64,000 bases of DNA, from the NCBI GenBank assembly GCA_920105805.1, contig CAKKTI010000064.1, positions 1 to 64,000 on the forward strand, given 5' to 3'. The translations under genes were made by a program, and so were the position numbers. This DNA comes from Condylostoma magnum. Taxonomy: Eukaryota > Ciliophora > Heterotrichea > Heterotrichida > Condylostomatidae. Below are positions 36,367 through 49,504 of the stretch, in pieces. The number at the start of each line of letters is the position of its first letter. Within the stretch, counting starts at the first letter, position 1. A model generated the notes under the pieces. That model saw nothing but the letters and a program-made list of their open reading frames with translations. It was not told the origin of the DNA and did no database searches.

Positions 36367-39300
36367 ATGGAACTATAGTAAGTCCTATACAGATCTTGCA
36401 TGTCATGCAACTGTGGTCCAGTGATAGTGGTGGATAAAGACACGATTGCCTACCTAGCGGCAAATAGTATAGTCTTGTGGAATATTACATACAACCGTAA
36501 AGACTATATTTGGCACGACTCCTTAGGAATAACTGCCTGTGCGGCAAGTCCTCGCAATGGGCTAATAGCTGTTGGGGAAGAAGGTACTAATCCTAACGTG
36601 GTTATTTACACTTATCCCAGTAAGTAAATTGTTAGAACATTGAGGGCTGGGGCTCAAATAATGTATTCTGCTTTGACCTTCTCAAGAGATGGGAAAAGAT
36701 TGGTGACTGTTGGGGATTACCCAGATTATAAACTTATTGTATGGGAGGATGACTAGGAGTTGATAAGGATAGATTTAATGGCGGAGCCTCTTAAGGTTAT
36801 AATGCACAGTAGCATTCTATTGTTGTTTAAACATGAAATTAAGAAAATTGTTTTAGAGAAAGCGTTTACTGTGCCTGAGGAGAACTTTTAGCTAGATATG
36901 CATTATAGGACTGTTTAGAGCGACTTTTAACTGAATGAAGCTATTCCACTGGATGCGCTTTGGGATCGATATGGTAATATATACCTCTCCACTAATGCCG
37001 CTGAGATTCTAGTTATAAAGAGCAATTTAAAGGACACACTGCTTGTCCATAGATTAGAATTCAATGCCTTGTCTATGACTCTAGTCCACAAATTCCTTAT
37101 CGTTTCTTCCTCTGACAATAGAGTATAATATCTATAAATATACAAGCCTTAGGAGAAATATAAAGGTAAAACTGGGGCTTAATTTATTCCTTTAAAAGCA
37201 GCAAAGGAACTTCTGCTAGATGAGCCTTAAGATATAATACAGACTTTCTACACTGCCGACATGGCTAAACTGGTTTTAGTAGGAGCTTAAGGTAAAATAC
37301 AAGTTTTGCACTAATAAGCTGAGCCAAAACACGATCCGGACGAATAAGACATGGACCGTGATGATGAGCCTGAGGAAGATGAGGAAGACGAGCTAGCCCA
37401 CAAGCCCAAGCCAATAATAGCAACTCCTTAAATACTAGGGAACTTCCACGTAGGAACAGTAAAACAAGTAATATGCCTCGGGGACTCAACCCAATGTGCA
37501 TCAATAGGAGAAGACCTGCGCATCTGGGAAGTAGTAACAGGAGAAAATTTAATGCAGTACACTCCTCCGGAAGAGGTAGAACTGCTATCAATCGACGCAA
37601 ATCTTACAGGCTGTATTCTATTCACTGGCAGCAATGGGGGAATAGTGCGTGTATTTGACGTAAGCAATAGAATGGTGTGTAGGTTAATGTCAATACATAG
37701 AATAATGGACTAAGGAATCGATTAGTTGTAAGTCAGCCCAGATTAAAAACTACTGGCATGTGCAAGCAGTGAAGCTAACATAATTTATTTCATAGAAGCT
37801 ACTCCTAACTCCTAGTTCAGAGTTATTGGGTTTACCGATGTATAGGGAAATATAGTGTCTATGGTGTGGTATAAACGTAAAATAGTGTTCTTAACTGAAG
37901 AAGGGCTACTTGGTGTACTGGATGCCCCACGGCCTGATACTCCTTCATAACTTACACTACTGGAAATACCTGTTCTATACCGACACATTGAGCCAGGCAG
38001 CCAAATAGCAGTGAACCAGGATAATATATACGTAGCAGGATGCAGTAAGGACATATTTGTATACTAGCTGCCTGACTAAGAATACAATGAAATCGATTTA
38101 AGAAAAGACCCTCCTTTACCCTATGAAACAATAAAAGCTCATTCTGTACTTACATGCCTTATAAAGTTTTCCCCTGATATGCGATTACTAGCAATTGGCT
38201 CAATAGACGGATATGTGAAAATTGGAGAACTAGGTGAGGATGAAAACGAGCCTAGAAGGATTCACGGACCCTCCGGAGTACAGAATATAAGCTTTTCAGC
38301 TGATTCCACACTGCTGTTCACTACAGGCAAAGAACGTGACTTTTTCAGTTGAAGTTTAACCGGAAGAACATTAGACAGAGCAGTGCCTGCCTCTATAACA
38401 GAAGATCCTTAATTAGAAGCCATGGACACTTTAGACGACATAGGAAACACTGAGCTGTAAAGCTTCAGCTAAATTCTACTAGATCAAATAACAAGATCGG
38501 AGGCCAGGGAAGTTGAGAGAGTAAAGGCTAAATCTAAGGAAAAGTTGAAGGAGATTTAGGAAAAACTGCGAATGATGCTCGAGGCTAATGATGCTGCCCC
38601 GGAACTTGAGTAGTTAGATAGAGACGAGTTTGTTCTAAACCTACAAGAAAAGGAAAGAATGGAAAAACTTGGCTCTGATGAAGCTGAGAGACTTAGGAAG
38701 CAGGCTGAGAAGGAGAATCTGGCTAAGGAGTTGCTCAAGGAAAGAATCAGAGATAATACGTGGGGCAGGATGGAAGTAAACAGCAGGGTTATAAGTGCTA
38801 TGGTGTCTGAAAACACTGTGTATAACTATGGAATTAGAAAACTGGGGTAGGATGAACTGAGGAAGTTTGATCAAGCACGTTGTTTCAGGATAATTGAGCT
38901 AAGAGAGGAGGCATAGAGGCGGGAACAGCATATAGAAGAAGTGTATGATAATGAAAGATTCGCTGTTGATTGGATTATAGGGAAAAGAGCAGCTGATTGG
39001 AAGCAACATCCCCTGTTATAGTAGTTATTAGCCACCAGAACAACTGAGAAGAAGGAGGAAGAGGAAATCGTGTATAATGAGTGGGATTTAGTATACCCGC
39101 CACTGCTAGTCTTCACACAGCATAGGAAAAAAATGCAGATTTTCTTACTGTAGATGCTGATAAGGGCTCTGAAGTAAGGGTTCAATGTAGAGTTTGAAAA
39201 TTTGGAGAAGTTTAAGATAAAATAAGTTGATACAATCGGAGAAAAGAATGTAGCAATAGCAGAAAAATAAGAGGAGCTATCATTGCCTTAAAAGCTGTTC

Positions 39301-41190
39301 CAAGTAACTTCGCATATTTTAGAAGAGCCTGATAAGATGCTGGAAGTAAAGGAATCTGAAATTACTGTTGAAAAGTACTTAAACAAGGAGCAAAGAGCTG
39401 CTGTGGAAGAAGCAAGGAGAAAGGAAGAAGAGCGTATTAGACTGTTAAATGCAGATGACTCTAAAAGACGGGCTTTGTAGACAATGATGGGAGGAACTAT
39501 TGAGACTAAGAAAGACACTTATTCACTGTTAAATGAAGAACTAGTAAGAGAGGAGTTCATGGATTTGCCTTATGAAGAAATGACTGATGATTAAAGACGT
39601 AAATTTAAAGATTTCTAAGAAAGAGAGAAAAAATTGCAAGAGGAAAAGGAAAGATTAAGGAAAATTTTAGACGGAGAGCTTAAGTAATTGCAGTCCAGTG
39701 TTAAGGATATTGCTAATAAATTCGATGAAAAGCTAGCTAATTTGTTCTTACTACGAATCAATACAGATTATGAAATATATCAACTAGAATTGGTAATAAA
39801 CAAGCTACAACTGTCACTTTTAATGGAGTAAAAAAGAAAGCAGGACTTATAACAACTTGGAGTTCAGGAATAAAGCATAGGAGGGAAAATTAATGTGTTA
39901 ATTGACCAATCATACTCCCTGGATCAACGTATTAAAGAAATTGAAAGTGAAATTGGAAACAAGGACAAAGATATACAGCAATCTGAGAAATTCTTTGCAG
40001 ATAGTCTTAAAACTGAGAATATATCACAGTAATTGATCGATTAGTTAAAAAAACTAGTTAAAAACGGTACAAAAAGATAACAGACACTAAAAAAGAGATT
40101 AGAGCCTGAGGCTGAGAGAATTATCGGGTAATTAAATCCACTAGATCCTTATACACCTGGAGAGATAAAAGAGCTAAAACTTAGAGAAATTTCAGATGCA
40201 TATTAAGAAATTGAGGAAAATGATATAATACAACTAAGATCATCGGCTCCTCAGCATGTAGTTGATAATACTATATTCAGACGAAAGGATAAAATAGAGA
40301 AACTTTAATACAGAGATAGAATGAAGGATTTAATAAAGGAGTCAACAGAGTATAAGTAATGGGTAGAAGGAAAACTTAAGCGTAAAAAGAATAACCATAA
40401 GTAGAAGTAATAGTTATTGAAAGATAGACAGGAGGAAGATGGAAAAGAGTATTATAATACTGATTTATTGCTAAAAATGAGATAATCCATTGTAGAAGTT
40501 CCACAATAACCTGTTGTAACGGACTACTCTGATGCTATTTTAATACCTAGAAATGTAATAGAGAAGTATAATAAGGAAATTAGGAAGGTTGGGGAGGAAA
40601 AGGTAAAGATCTTAAGACAAGTTGCGGAAAATAGAGCTGGACTTAAATTCAAAGAATGGGAAAAAGAAGCCATTAAGCTTGAATGTATACATTTCGAGGA
40701 ATGTGAAAAGGATGTAAAAATGCTTAGAATTGACAAAAGACTTTAAAATATACTAGCTGGTAGGGGATTAGATGAAAATAAAGTTGTTTAGAATAGATTA
40801 GACAGATAATTAATACAATTAACTGAAAACACTTAGAAAAGAATTGATAATATCAAAAAGAAAGAAGACTTGCTTAAGAAGTAGATTAGAGAGCTTAATA
40901 TGGAAAATGAGAGGTTAAGAGAAGAAATTTATCAGATGAAGTAACAGGCAGAGTAGAGGCAAAGTTTGTTTGGAATAAAGAAGTTTGTTTCAGATTAAGC
41001 TAGACATGACCCTGCAGGAAAGTTTAAGTAAATATCTGCTAGGAGGAATCTTTTAGATCAAATTAAAAGTCATGCGGAGGAAATCGAGTTTTTGAAGGAT
41101 GAACTGGATAGATTAAGAGCAAAGACTTTCCCATCGTTTGCTCATCTACAAGCTTATGTTGATTATCCTGATGAGTATTAGATAGATTAA
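36367..41190 (+). CDS. CFAP43: Cilia- and flagella-associated protein 43 (WD40 plus coiled coil)
   Basis: 1,607 residues in a single uninterrupted frame. The N-terminal 650 residues are WD40-like repeats (for example VVIYTYPSKQIVRTLR, IMYSALTFSRDGKRLVTVGD, VKQVICLGDSTQCASIGEDL). The rest is long coiled coil. A segment RALQTMMGGTIETKK, with EFMDLPYEEMTDDQ and FDEKLANLFLLRI after it, matches the signature C-terminal half of CFAP43. With CFAP44 it forms the tether that links the head of inner-arm dynein f/I1 to the doublet microtubule. Many Gln are TAA/TAG. The end is TAA 41188-41190 (or TAG 41179-41181). Confidence 0.88.
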
Positions 41191-41320
41191 ACATTACTAG
41201 TAAATTATAGTACATATTTTATACATGTTTTGTAGGACGAAGTATTATAGAGTATTTATGCAGGGCGGTATTGCAGGTTTAAACATTATATTGTACATTT
41301 TATATTTAACCATTATATTA

Positions 41321-41899
41321 ATGGGTAATAACTTAGACGCTATATCAGCTTTTAAGGCAATTGACTAGGACGATGAACTATAACTATGAAAAATAATTAG
41401 ATCTGGTATCAACAAAAACACAGTTAACAAGTACGGATGCTCTTTTATATACAAGTCCTTATTCGGCACAAAAACAAAGTGTTTTTAATTGCTAGGCTCA
41501 TTGAAAGCAAAATACTCTCCATAACTATAATACAACTAAACTCCATTGCATATTGCCACCCTACTTGAAAATGCAGAACTAATGGAAACGATTTTAAACC
41601 GAAGTGATATATTCGAGGATTTAATAGACAAGCAGGATGATTTTGGTTTAACTGCTCTTCACATAGCAGCAGCAAAGGGAATAGGCGAACTTGTTGAGCT
41701 TCTAGTAAATTTTGGAGCTAATCCTTATATTAAAAATAAAAATAACCAGCTTCCAATAGATCTAGCATATAATTCAGTAGGAATTGATTATGAGATGATA
41801 ATTCACCTACTCTCAAATGATAAGTTTCTTAAGGATTGCAAGGAATTATACGATGATTACAAGTCAAGACAGTTTATTAAATTAGATTCTAATACTTAA
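41321..41899 (+). CDS. Ankyrin-repeat protein
   Basis: 192 residues. Ankyrin signatures are TPLHIATLLENAELME and GLTALHIAAAKGIGELVELL followed by GANPYIKNKNN. About three repeats are recognisable, and a more divergent N-terminal one (MGNNLDAISAFKAI) starts with Met-Gly, a possible myristoylation site. Ankyrin repeats mediate protein binding; the partner is unknown. It ends at TAA 41897-41899, 22 bp before the next start codon. Confidence 0.8.
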
Positions 41900-41921
41900 A
41901 TAGGGTAGTGTATCTTATAAA

Positions 41922-42920
41922 ATGTAAGATTTAAGAAGTAAACAATCATAAGTTGATCAGAGCTTTGAGAAGATTAAGTAGTATAGGAATGGCATTGTAA
42001 AGTATAGGAAATTCATAGCAAAGTTGATTTATAATGTAAAGAGTAGTACATCTTTTAATAACTTGAAACATTTGTAATACTAGTTTGATTAGATTACACC
42101 CTTGCTTGTTAAACAGTAGTAAGCTTATTATAATATAATATATACTATTGATCTTCAAGTTCAATCTATCAAAGAGTATTTTATACAGTTTAAGGATCTG
42201 AAGTAAAAGATATAAAAGGCTTAAAGTAAAACGACTAGTTGGCAAAATTGATAATAATCAATTGAAGAATGAACAGATGAGCTTTTAATAATAACTGAAA
42301 ATCTTTAATAGCACCTAAGTAAATCAAATTACTTATAGCTAGAGTAATTTAATAATAATTCAATACAGGAAATAGAGCCGTAGAATTTGAGTATAAGTGC
42401 TAATCAATCATTCAATTTCTAGCATAGTCAGAGTGTACATATAGAAAATTAAGCTCATAATTTGTGAAATATCTCTGATATTAAACAAAGCTAAGAAAAG
42501 TATAGCTCATTAGAAGAAGAAATACTAAAGGAAATAGATTAATCAAGAGTTTCAGGATTTGAGGTATCAAAAGCTCAGAATTCCTTAAATTTTACTGGAT
42601 TTAGTTCCAATCATAATTAAATAACATCTTATTAATAAAATTCACAATTATCACAAAATGATATCTCTCAATCTAAACTAAAATGTATAGCTTCAACACC
42701 TCCCTTAGACTAGAGTAAAAGCTGTTATTAAAAGACGAAAAATTCCTGATAACCCAAAATATATAAAACGACATTAAATCAAAGATTATCAAAACCACTT
42801 AAAAGCCTAAAAACTTATCCTAAAACCAGTTAAATCAATAAAATCTTCAAGGTTTTTAAAAAATAGAAGATAAATTCCGTAATTGCCCACAACGTCCCGA
42901 AAACAGACAATTCTGAATAA
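41922..42920 (+). CDS. Gln/Ser/Asn-rich protein with N-terminal helical region, unknown
   Basis: 332 residues. The first 150 are helical (QSFEKIKQYRNGIVKYRKFI, IKEYFIQFKDLKQKI); the rest is Gln/Asn/Ser-rich and probably disordered, ending with a basic stretch (LNQRLSKPLKSLKTYPK). The ATG lies in TATAAAATG. It ends in TAA-TAA (42918-42923). No family recognised. Its tight spacing after the ankyrin gene does not imply an operon, since similar spacing is general here. Confidence 0.6.
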
Positions 42921-43008
42921 TAAGAGTGTAATCCCAACATACCCAAAAAGACGAATTATATTATTATCACCATAAATAAGAACTTATAGCCAATAAGGAT
43001 AATATGTA

Positions 43009-43191
43009 ATGGCTTCTTACCCTAACAACTCCCAGCAAACATTTTTATACCAAAATCCTGATACAAACTTCAGTATATGTACTGACAGTTCAGATGATGT
43101 ACCAATCTCCCCTCAAAAGCCAGTCATATTCAAATCATTAACCCATATGAACAAAAAACAATTCAGCAGTTTTAGAAGAAAATTACTTTAG
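43009..43191 (+). CDS. Small Ser/Pro-rich protein, unknown
   Basis: 60 residues, standard-codon only: MASYPNNSQQTFLYQNP, a middle with CTDSSDDVPISPQKPV (possible casein-kinase and proline-directed phosphosites) and a basic end (KKQFSSFRRKLL). The stop TAG (43189-43191) overlaps the TAA stop of the convergent gene on the other strand. Length and lack of family make it uncertain, but position and composition are protein-like. Confidence 0.45.
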   Translation: MASYPNNSQQTFLYQNPDTNFSICTDSSDDVPISPQKPVIFKSLTHMNKKQFSSFRRKLL

Positions 43192-44780
43192 ATTGTAATA
43201 ATAAAATGTCCGTACTTAGTACAGGAATATAAGAACAGGGTTTATCGTGGTTGTAATGCCTGTGCATGATAGCCGATGGAAACCCTAACATTAATTTATT
43301 TATAACTAAGTAGTTTGTATAGTACACTTTGAAACTCAAGGCTGCATATGAGTGTATGTGGATCTTGTATAATGTTTTGAAGCTGTAGCTGAGTAATAAA
43401 TCGGAAGAAGTCGGAACCTGGGTTTATTGTTAACTGCCTTGCCCCCCATTAAATCTGTATTTAGGTGTAAAACTCACTTTTTAGCAGGATGACTTAAAAG
43501 GTCGTGCTTTGTATATTTATTTTCCCTGTAAAGTAATGCCTGTACTTTATTTCTTGGAAATGTTCTTATAGATAAGCTTCGTTTAGTAGTTTTGACTTCT
43601 TTTCCCTTCGTTTAAAAATTGTTTTCTGGGCTTATTCGTCATATCAGTGCAGGGAATTTTCGCTGAATTTTAAAGTATTTCTTATTAGCTTACTTAATTG
43701 GACTGTTTTCATTTGTATAATGTTTTATCTAAAGTTTTCTTTAGGTAAAAATAATTAGCAGTTTAACGTGTTTTATAGAGTAAATCTATACTAGTTTTCA
43801 TATTCATCCACGAGTATTGATCCTTAGACGTATCCAATAAAATCTGTGATGATGTATTATACTGATTCTCCGATTTTAGTGTCATGTATAAGATAATAAC
43901 TATTACTTTTTATTATGGCTAATTTTTCAAGTATTTCAGTCTTAAGTTTCTCTTTTCATTTCCCATCTCCAACTTACGAGAACACCTTCTTTTGTAAGTT
44001 AATATACAGCTCCTTATTACATGAAGTCAGTACATAAATATGCAAATTTTACAATCAATCATCCCCTTTAACATTTACATGGCACTTTTCCCCTGAAATA
44101 TCAATAATTCCTCTTCATAAGGACTATTTATCACCTTACAACTACGAACTTCTTTGATAATATCTCTCAACTTACAATTACCTCTCTACATTTTCCTATT
44201 TCAAATCTTTGTTATTAATTCCTTATAACCTCTACAACACATTCATCAAATTAGTATTAATCTTATCTTAATTCTCCTTTATTTCCAGCATAAAATCAGC
44301 ATTTTAAGGAAACTCATCCTCAATCTCTCTCAACTCCTTAAAACTGTTTTAAACATCGATTCCTTACCCCATAAAATACTCATAAGTCCCAATATCCCTC
44401 TACAACTCAATTAAATCACTCCTGGCCTTAGCAACAATATATTCAAATCTGTTCTTAGTTTAATTTAACCGTTCCTTCTTAGAAATAGGTTTATGAATCT
44501 GCTAATTCCCTGTACCTACTTTACTATTCCTTGCTCTACTAATAACAGACGGATTTGTCCTTGCAGTGTCAGTATGATGTGTTCTTGAGGACTAAGCCCG
44601 GCTATGTGGAGTTATTTCAGTTTTCCTATAAACTTTACAGTACCCGTCAATGCGGTTGAACCTGGGAATAGAACTGAGTCTGGTGGATTTGATGGTTTTT
44701 GACAGTAAATCGTTAGACAAAGTCTGTTTGATATTTTGATTTGAACTTAATTTATGGACTTAAATTTTACGAGCGTTCAT
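43188..44780 (-). CDS. Unknown protein with helical middle and beta-rich C-terminal half
   Basis: 530 residues. A basic, Ser/Thr-rich N-terminus (about 100 residues) is followed by helical segments (FEYIVAKARSDLIELQRDIG) and a C-terminal half with alternating hydrophobics (YYLIHDTKIGESVQYIITDF, GYVQGSILVDEYENQY) that could be a C2-like or beta-sandwich domain; this is a guess from pattern only. It starts 21 bp from the oppositely oriented QRICH2-like gene, and its stop overlaps the small gene at 43191. No family recognised. Confidence 0.6.
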
Positions 44781-44801
44781 TTTATACGAAATAAATATTA
44801 A

Positions 44802-47324
44802 ATGGCATCTGAGGAAATAACGACGGAGGCTCATTTAGAGTTTCCCATTCCTTTGGAATCTGTACTGAGTGTAAGCTTGAGCTATGATAATCTGAAGGTT
44901 GTGCTAGAATTCATGATGGATATTTTAAGAAGGCATGAAACGGGTTTTAAGGAAATGGGAAACCCCAAGGAAATTAAGGATAAGTTAAAGGAGAAAATCA
45001 AGGATAATGAGAAAGATATCGACAAAATCAAGCACAAGCTCAAGAAAACCAGCAAAAGAGCTAAAAAGGTGAAAAAGTATAAGAAGGTTCCTGACAAACT
45101 GAAAAAAATTAAATAGTAGGTTAAGGAGAACACTGAAGAAATCGAAAAGTTTTAAGGAACAGGAGGTGGGGAATAGAATAGTGGGGATTTAGGCGAGATT
45201 AAAAGGTAACTTGAGGAGCACGAGAACTAGCTGAAGAGTCACTAAACTCTGCTGCAGAAATCAATTCAAGACATAAAGGAGCTCAACGCATAAGTAGAAA
45301 TGCTAAACGTGGACCCAGTAACAGGACTTTAAATTGACAAAGATACAGGCTATCCAAGGGATCCTCTGTCTTGTCACTACATAAACGACAAGACAGGGAA
45401 TGCTATAGACCCTAACACTAAGCAAGAACTGGACCCTAAAACTGGATTTCCTATAGACGAGGAGTATAACCTGCCCAAGGACCCAACTACTAACTACTAT
45501 GTAGACTCAATAAGCAAAAAGCCAATAGACCCTTCAACCAAAGAGTACATCCCAGTGACCCAAAATATGCAATATGACAGTGAGAAGTAAATGTATATAA
45601 ATGAAGACGGATTTTTTGTTGATTAGAACACAGGAAGGCCCTATAATCCAGACACATAGCAGTTCATTCACCCCGAGACAGGACTAGATATAGACAACGA
45701 GTATTGCTATCCTTATAACAAAGACGAGGGGTACCATGTGGACCCTATAACTAAACGTCCTATGAATCCCAGGCGACATAGATTCATTGATCCAGATACT
45801 AAGTAAGTAATAGATGAAAGACCCTCTTCTAGCCCTATTGGTAAAAGTTATACTCCTTTTCCCATTATTCCAACTTTTGGACCAGTTGCAGCATCTGGAG
45901 AACAGTCAGATGGAAAAGAAAGTCATTTGATAATAGAACTAGGAAGAAGGATAGAGGAGCTAGAAAAAAGGTAATCTGAGTTTTATAATAGCCATTCCAC
46001 ATTACAAAGAAAAGTTGACAAAAATGGCTAAGATATTTCAACAATGGGGCAAAAAGTAGATTTTAATGAGAGCTTTGGAAAGGATAACAGAAAAATGATT
46101 GAGGATTTACAGTCTAAGATCAAGTAAATGCAGGAGACTCTGGATAAAGTGGAAGCTACTAGTGATTAGAATAAAGATGATATCGGTCTTTTCAGAAAAT
46201 TATTGAAATAATTTGAAGATTCCTTGAGATAGAAGGTAGATGCTGATGATTTTGATGCTTTGAGATAAATGCTGCAAAGTATGGGTGGAAATGCAGAGTC
46301 ATCGCAGCCGGTAGTGGCTACCAAGGATCTTAATCTACTAAAAGATCTTAAACGTAAAATGGATGAGCTAGAAAGTGGAGGAATTGGAGGAGAACAATTA
46401 AGTGATGTTCTTATAAGAGTTAATAAACTTGAGACATAAATGCAATAAAAAACCAATGAAACTGATTTCCAAGAAGCCACTGATAGTTTAAGAGCACAAA
46501 TTGATAGATTAGGGAAAATGATCAAAGTGTTGTAAGAAAGTGGAGGGTCTGGAGAAGGAGGCAGCATAGAAATATAATAGGGAGGAGTTGATTTAAGTAA
46601 ATTTAACTCTTTGGCCAGGAGGGTAGGAATGCTGGAGGAGCTAGTACAGGGGTTAAATGTACCAGCTGATGTTGATATTAAAATCATATGGGAAAAACTT
46701 ATAGGACACGATGAGGAAATAGAGTCATTGAAGGAAAAATTTGAAAAACTATTAAATGATATTTACAGTAAAATTAGAGAACTGTAAGACTAAATCAATA
46801 ATAAGCAAGAAATACTAGAGTTACTTAAAGAATTAGAAGACAGACTTTACGACTACATTGCTAAACAACTAGCAGATTTTAGTAAAAGGTTTGCTAATAA
46901 ATCTGATACTAAAAAGGCGTTAAAGTACTTAGAAAGGTTGATTAGGGAGTATATGGATGCAGTGAAGCTTAAAAGGGATGGAAATGATGCTATGCTGGCT
47001 AGGAAGCCTTTAGGAGGGTGGTCATGTGCATCCTGTGAGAAAAATTTAGAGCAGCTTAGAGGTAAAAAGGCTCCTTATAGTTCTTGGAGCAAAATGCCTT
47101 ATAGAGATCCAGCTGATAGAATTGCTAGAGTTGGCCCCGGATTCTCAAGAATGTTAGCCACTGTTCAGCCGGAAATGCTGACAAATAGACCCAGACCAAG
47201 CTATTAAAACTAGTCACCTGTTATTGAAGAAGATGATAGATAAGAAATCGTAACTTTGCCTCCGGTTAAAGGAGCTGATAGATCCGCATCTGTTCATCGA
47301 TCGCCATAGATTAGTAAAAGTTAA
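44802..47324 (+). CDS. QRICH2/DUF4795-like ciliary coiled-coil protein
   Basis: 840 residues. The N-terminus is coiled coil with a Lys-rich run. Residues about 170-345 are unusual repeats built on DPxT and D-x-x-TG units (IDPNTKQELDPKTGFPID, VDPITKRPMNP). The rest is long coiled coil ending in a conserved block YLERLIREYMDAV...ARKPLGGWSCASCEKNLEQL and SRMLATVQP. The KPL-G-x-x-C-x-x-C element near the end of a coiled coil is typical of DUF4795 proteins such as QRICH2, which are sperm-flagellum and ciliary proteins. The end is set at TAA-TAG-TAA (47322-47330); an extension through MSSYKEIWRK is possible. Confidence 0.75.
45300..45830 (+). repeat. Tandem DPxT/TG-type peptide repeats within the QRICH2-like gene
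   Basis: A block of about 177 codons encodes many short units with Asp-Pro-x-Thr or Asp-x-x-Thr-Gly (VDPVTGLQID, IDPNTKQELDPKTGFPID, IDPSTKEYIP, HPETGLDID, VDPITKRPMNP). Units vary in sequence, so they are old at DNA level. The pattern recalls plakin-like or calcium-binding beta-strand repeats, but it was not identified. Confidence 0.55.
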
Positions 47325-47451
47325 TAGTAAATGAGTAGTTATAAGGAAATTTGGAGAAAGTAGTTAATTGTATAAACAAATGTACAAAATTGGTTATTAT
47401 AAATATGTTTATTTAGCCATCTAAATTTATAGTAAAATATATTTAACTAAT
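47325..47451. other. Convergent 3' region
   Basis: Short AT-rich stretch between the ends of the QRICH2-like gene and the CDPK gene. Nothing else seen. Confidence 0.4.
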
Positions 47452-48960
<1,509 letters not shown>

Positions 48961-49504
48961 ATTTTTGTTTTAAAGGTTGGAAATTAAATATGTTAAAATT
49001 AGTATATTTCGAAGGAGGGAGTTATAATACAATTAAATATTTGGTAAGTTGTAGTTTAACGAGTATATTTACTTTTAATAAGAAACATTATTAATTATGA
49101 TAGTATCTTATATATAGAAACCGATAGTTTTGAATAAAAAGTATAGGTTTTCTTGTTTACAGATATTTTGCAGTTACATTCCATATTAGGCTGATAATTA
49201 ATAAAATATTAATAATATTGTATAAAATAATAAGCTCTCTTATTAATACATTAGCCTTCTATCTATGTATATCAAACAAACAGATTAGGATGGTATTTAC
49301 TCTTAAATTTTGTACCATTATACATTATACTAAATTTATTTATAAAGTAGGTTATAACTAGATTAAGAAGCAATCTATTCACCTCTGCTTATAATTACCT
49401 TAAATCTATAATTAATAACACTACTATTCCTTTGTATATATACAAAAATTACACAATTAAATCCCATTATTTAAATTCCCCTATTTAATCTATAAATAAT
49501 AAGT
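48961..49504. other. Divergent AT-rich intergenic region
   Basis: About 540 bp between the start codons of the CDPK gene (minus) and the prolidase gene (plus). No gene, repeat or RNA recognised; a 61-codon frame near 48909-49094 is antisense to the CDPK start and was rejected. Confidence 0.4.

Noticed and set aside
46166-46687. 173-codon minus-strand frame, the longest uninterrupted standard-code frame in the window
   Set aside because: It is antisense to the QRICH2-like gene; the Ser/Leu/Pro-rich translation is the mirror of Lys/Glu/Gln-rich coiled-coil coding.
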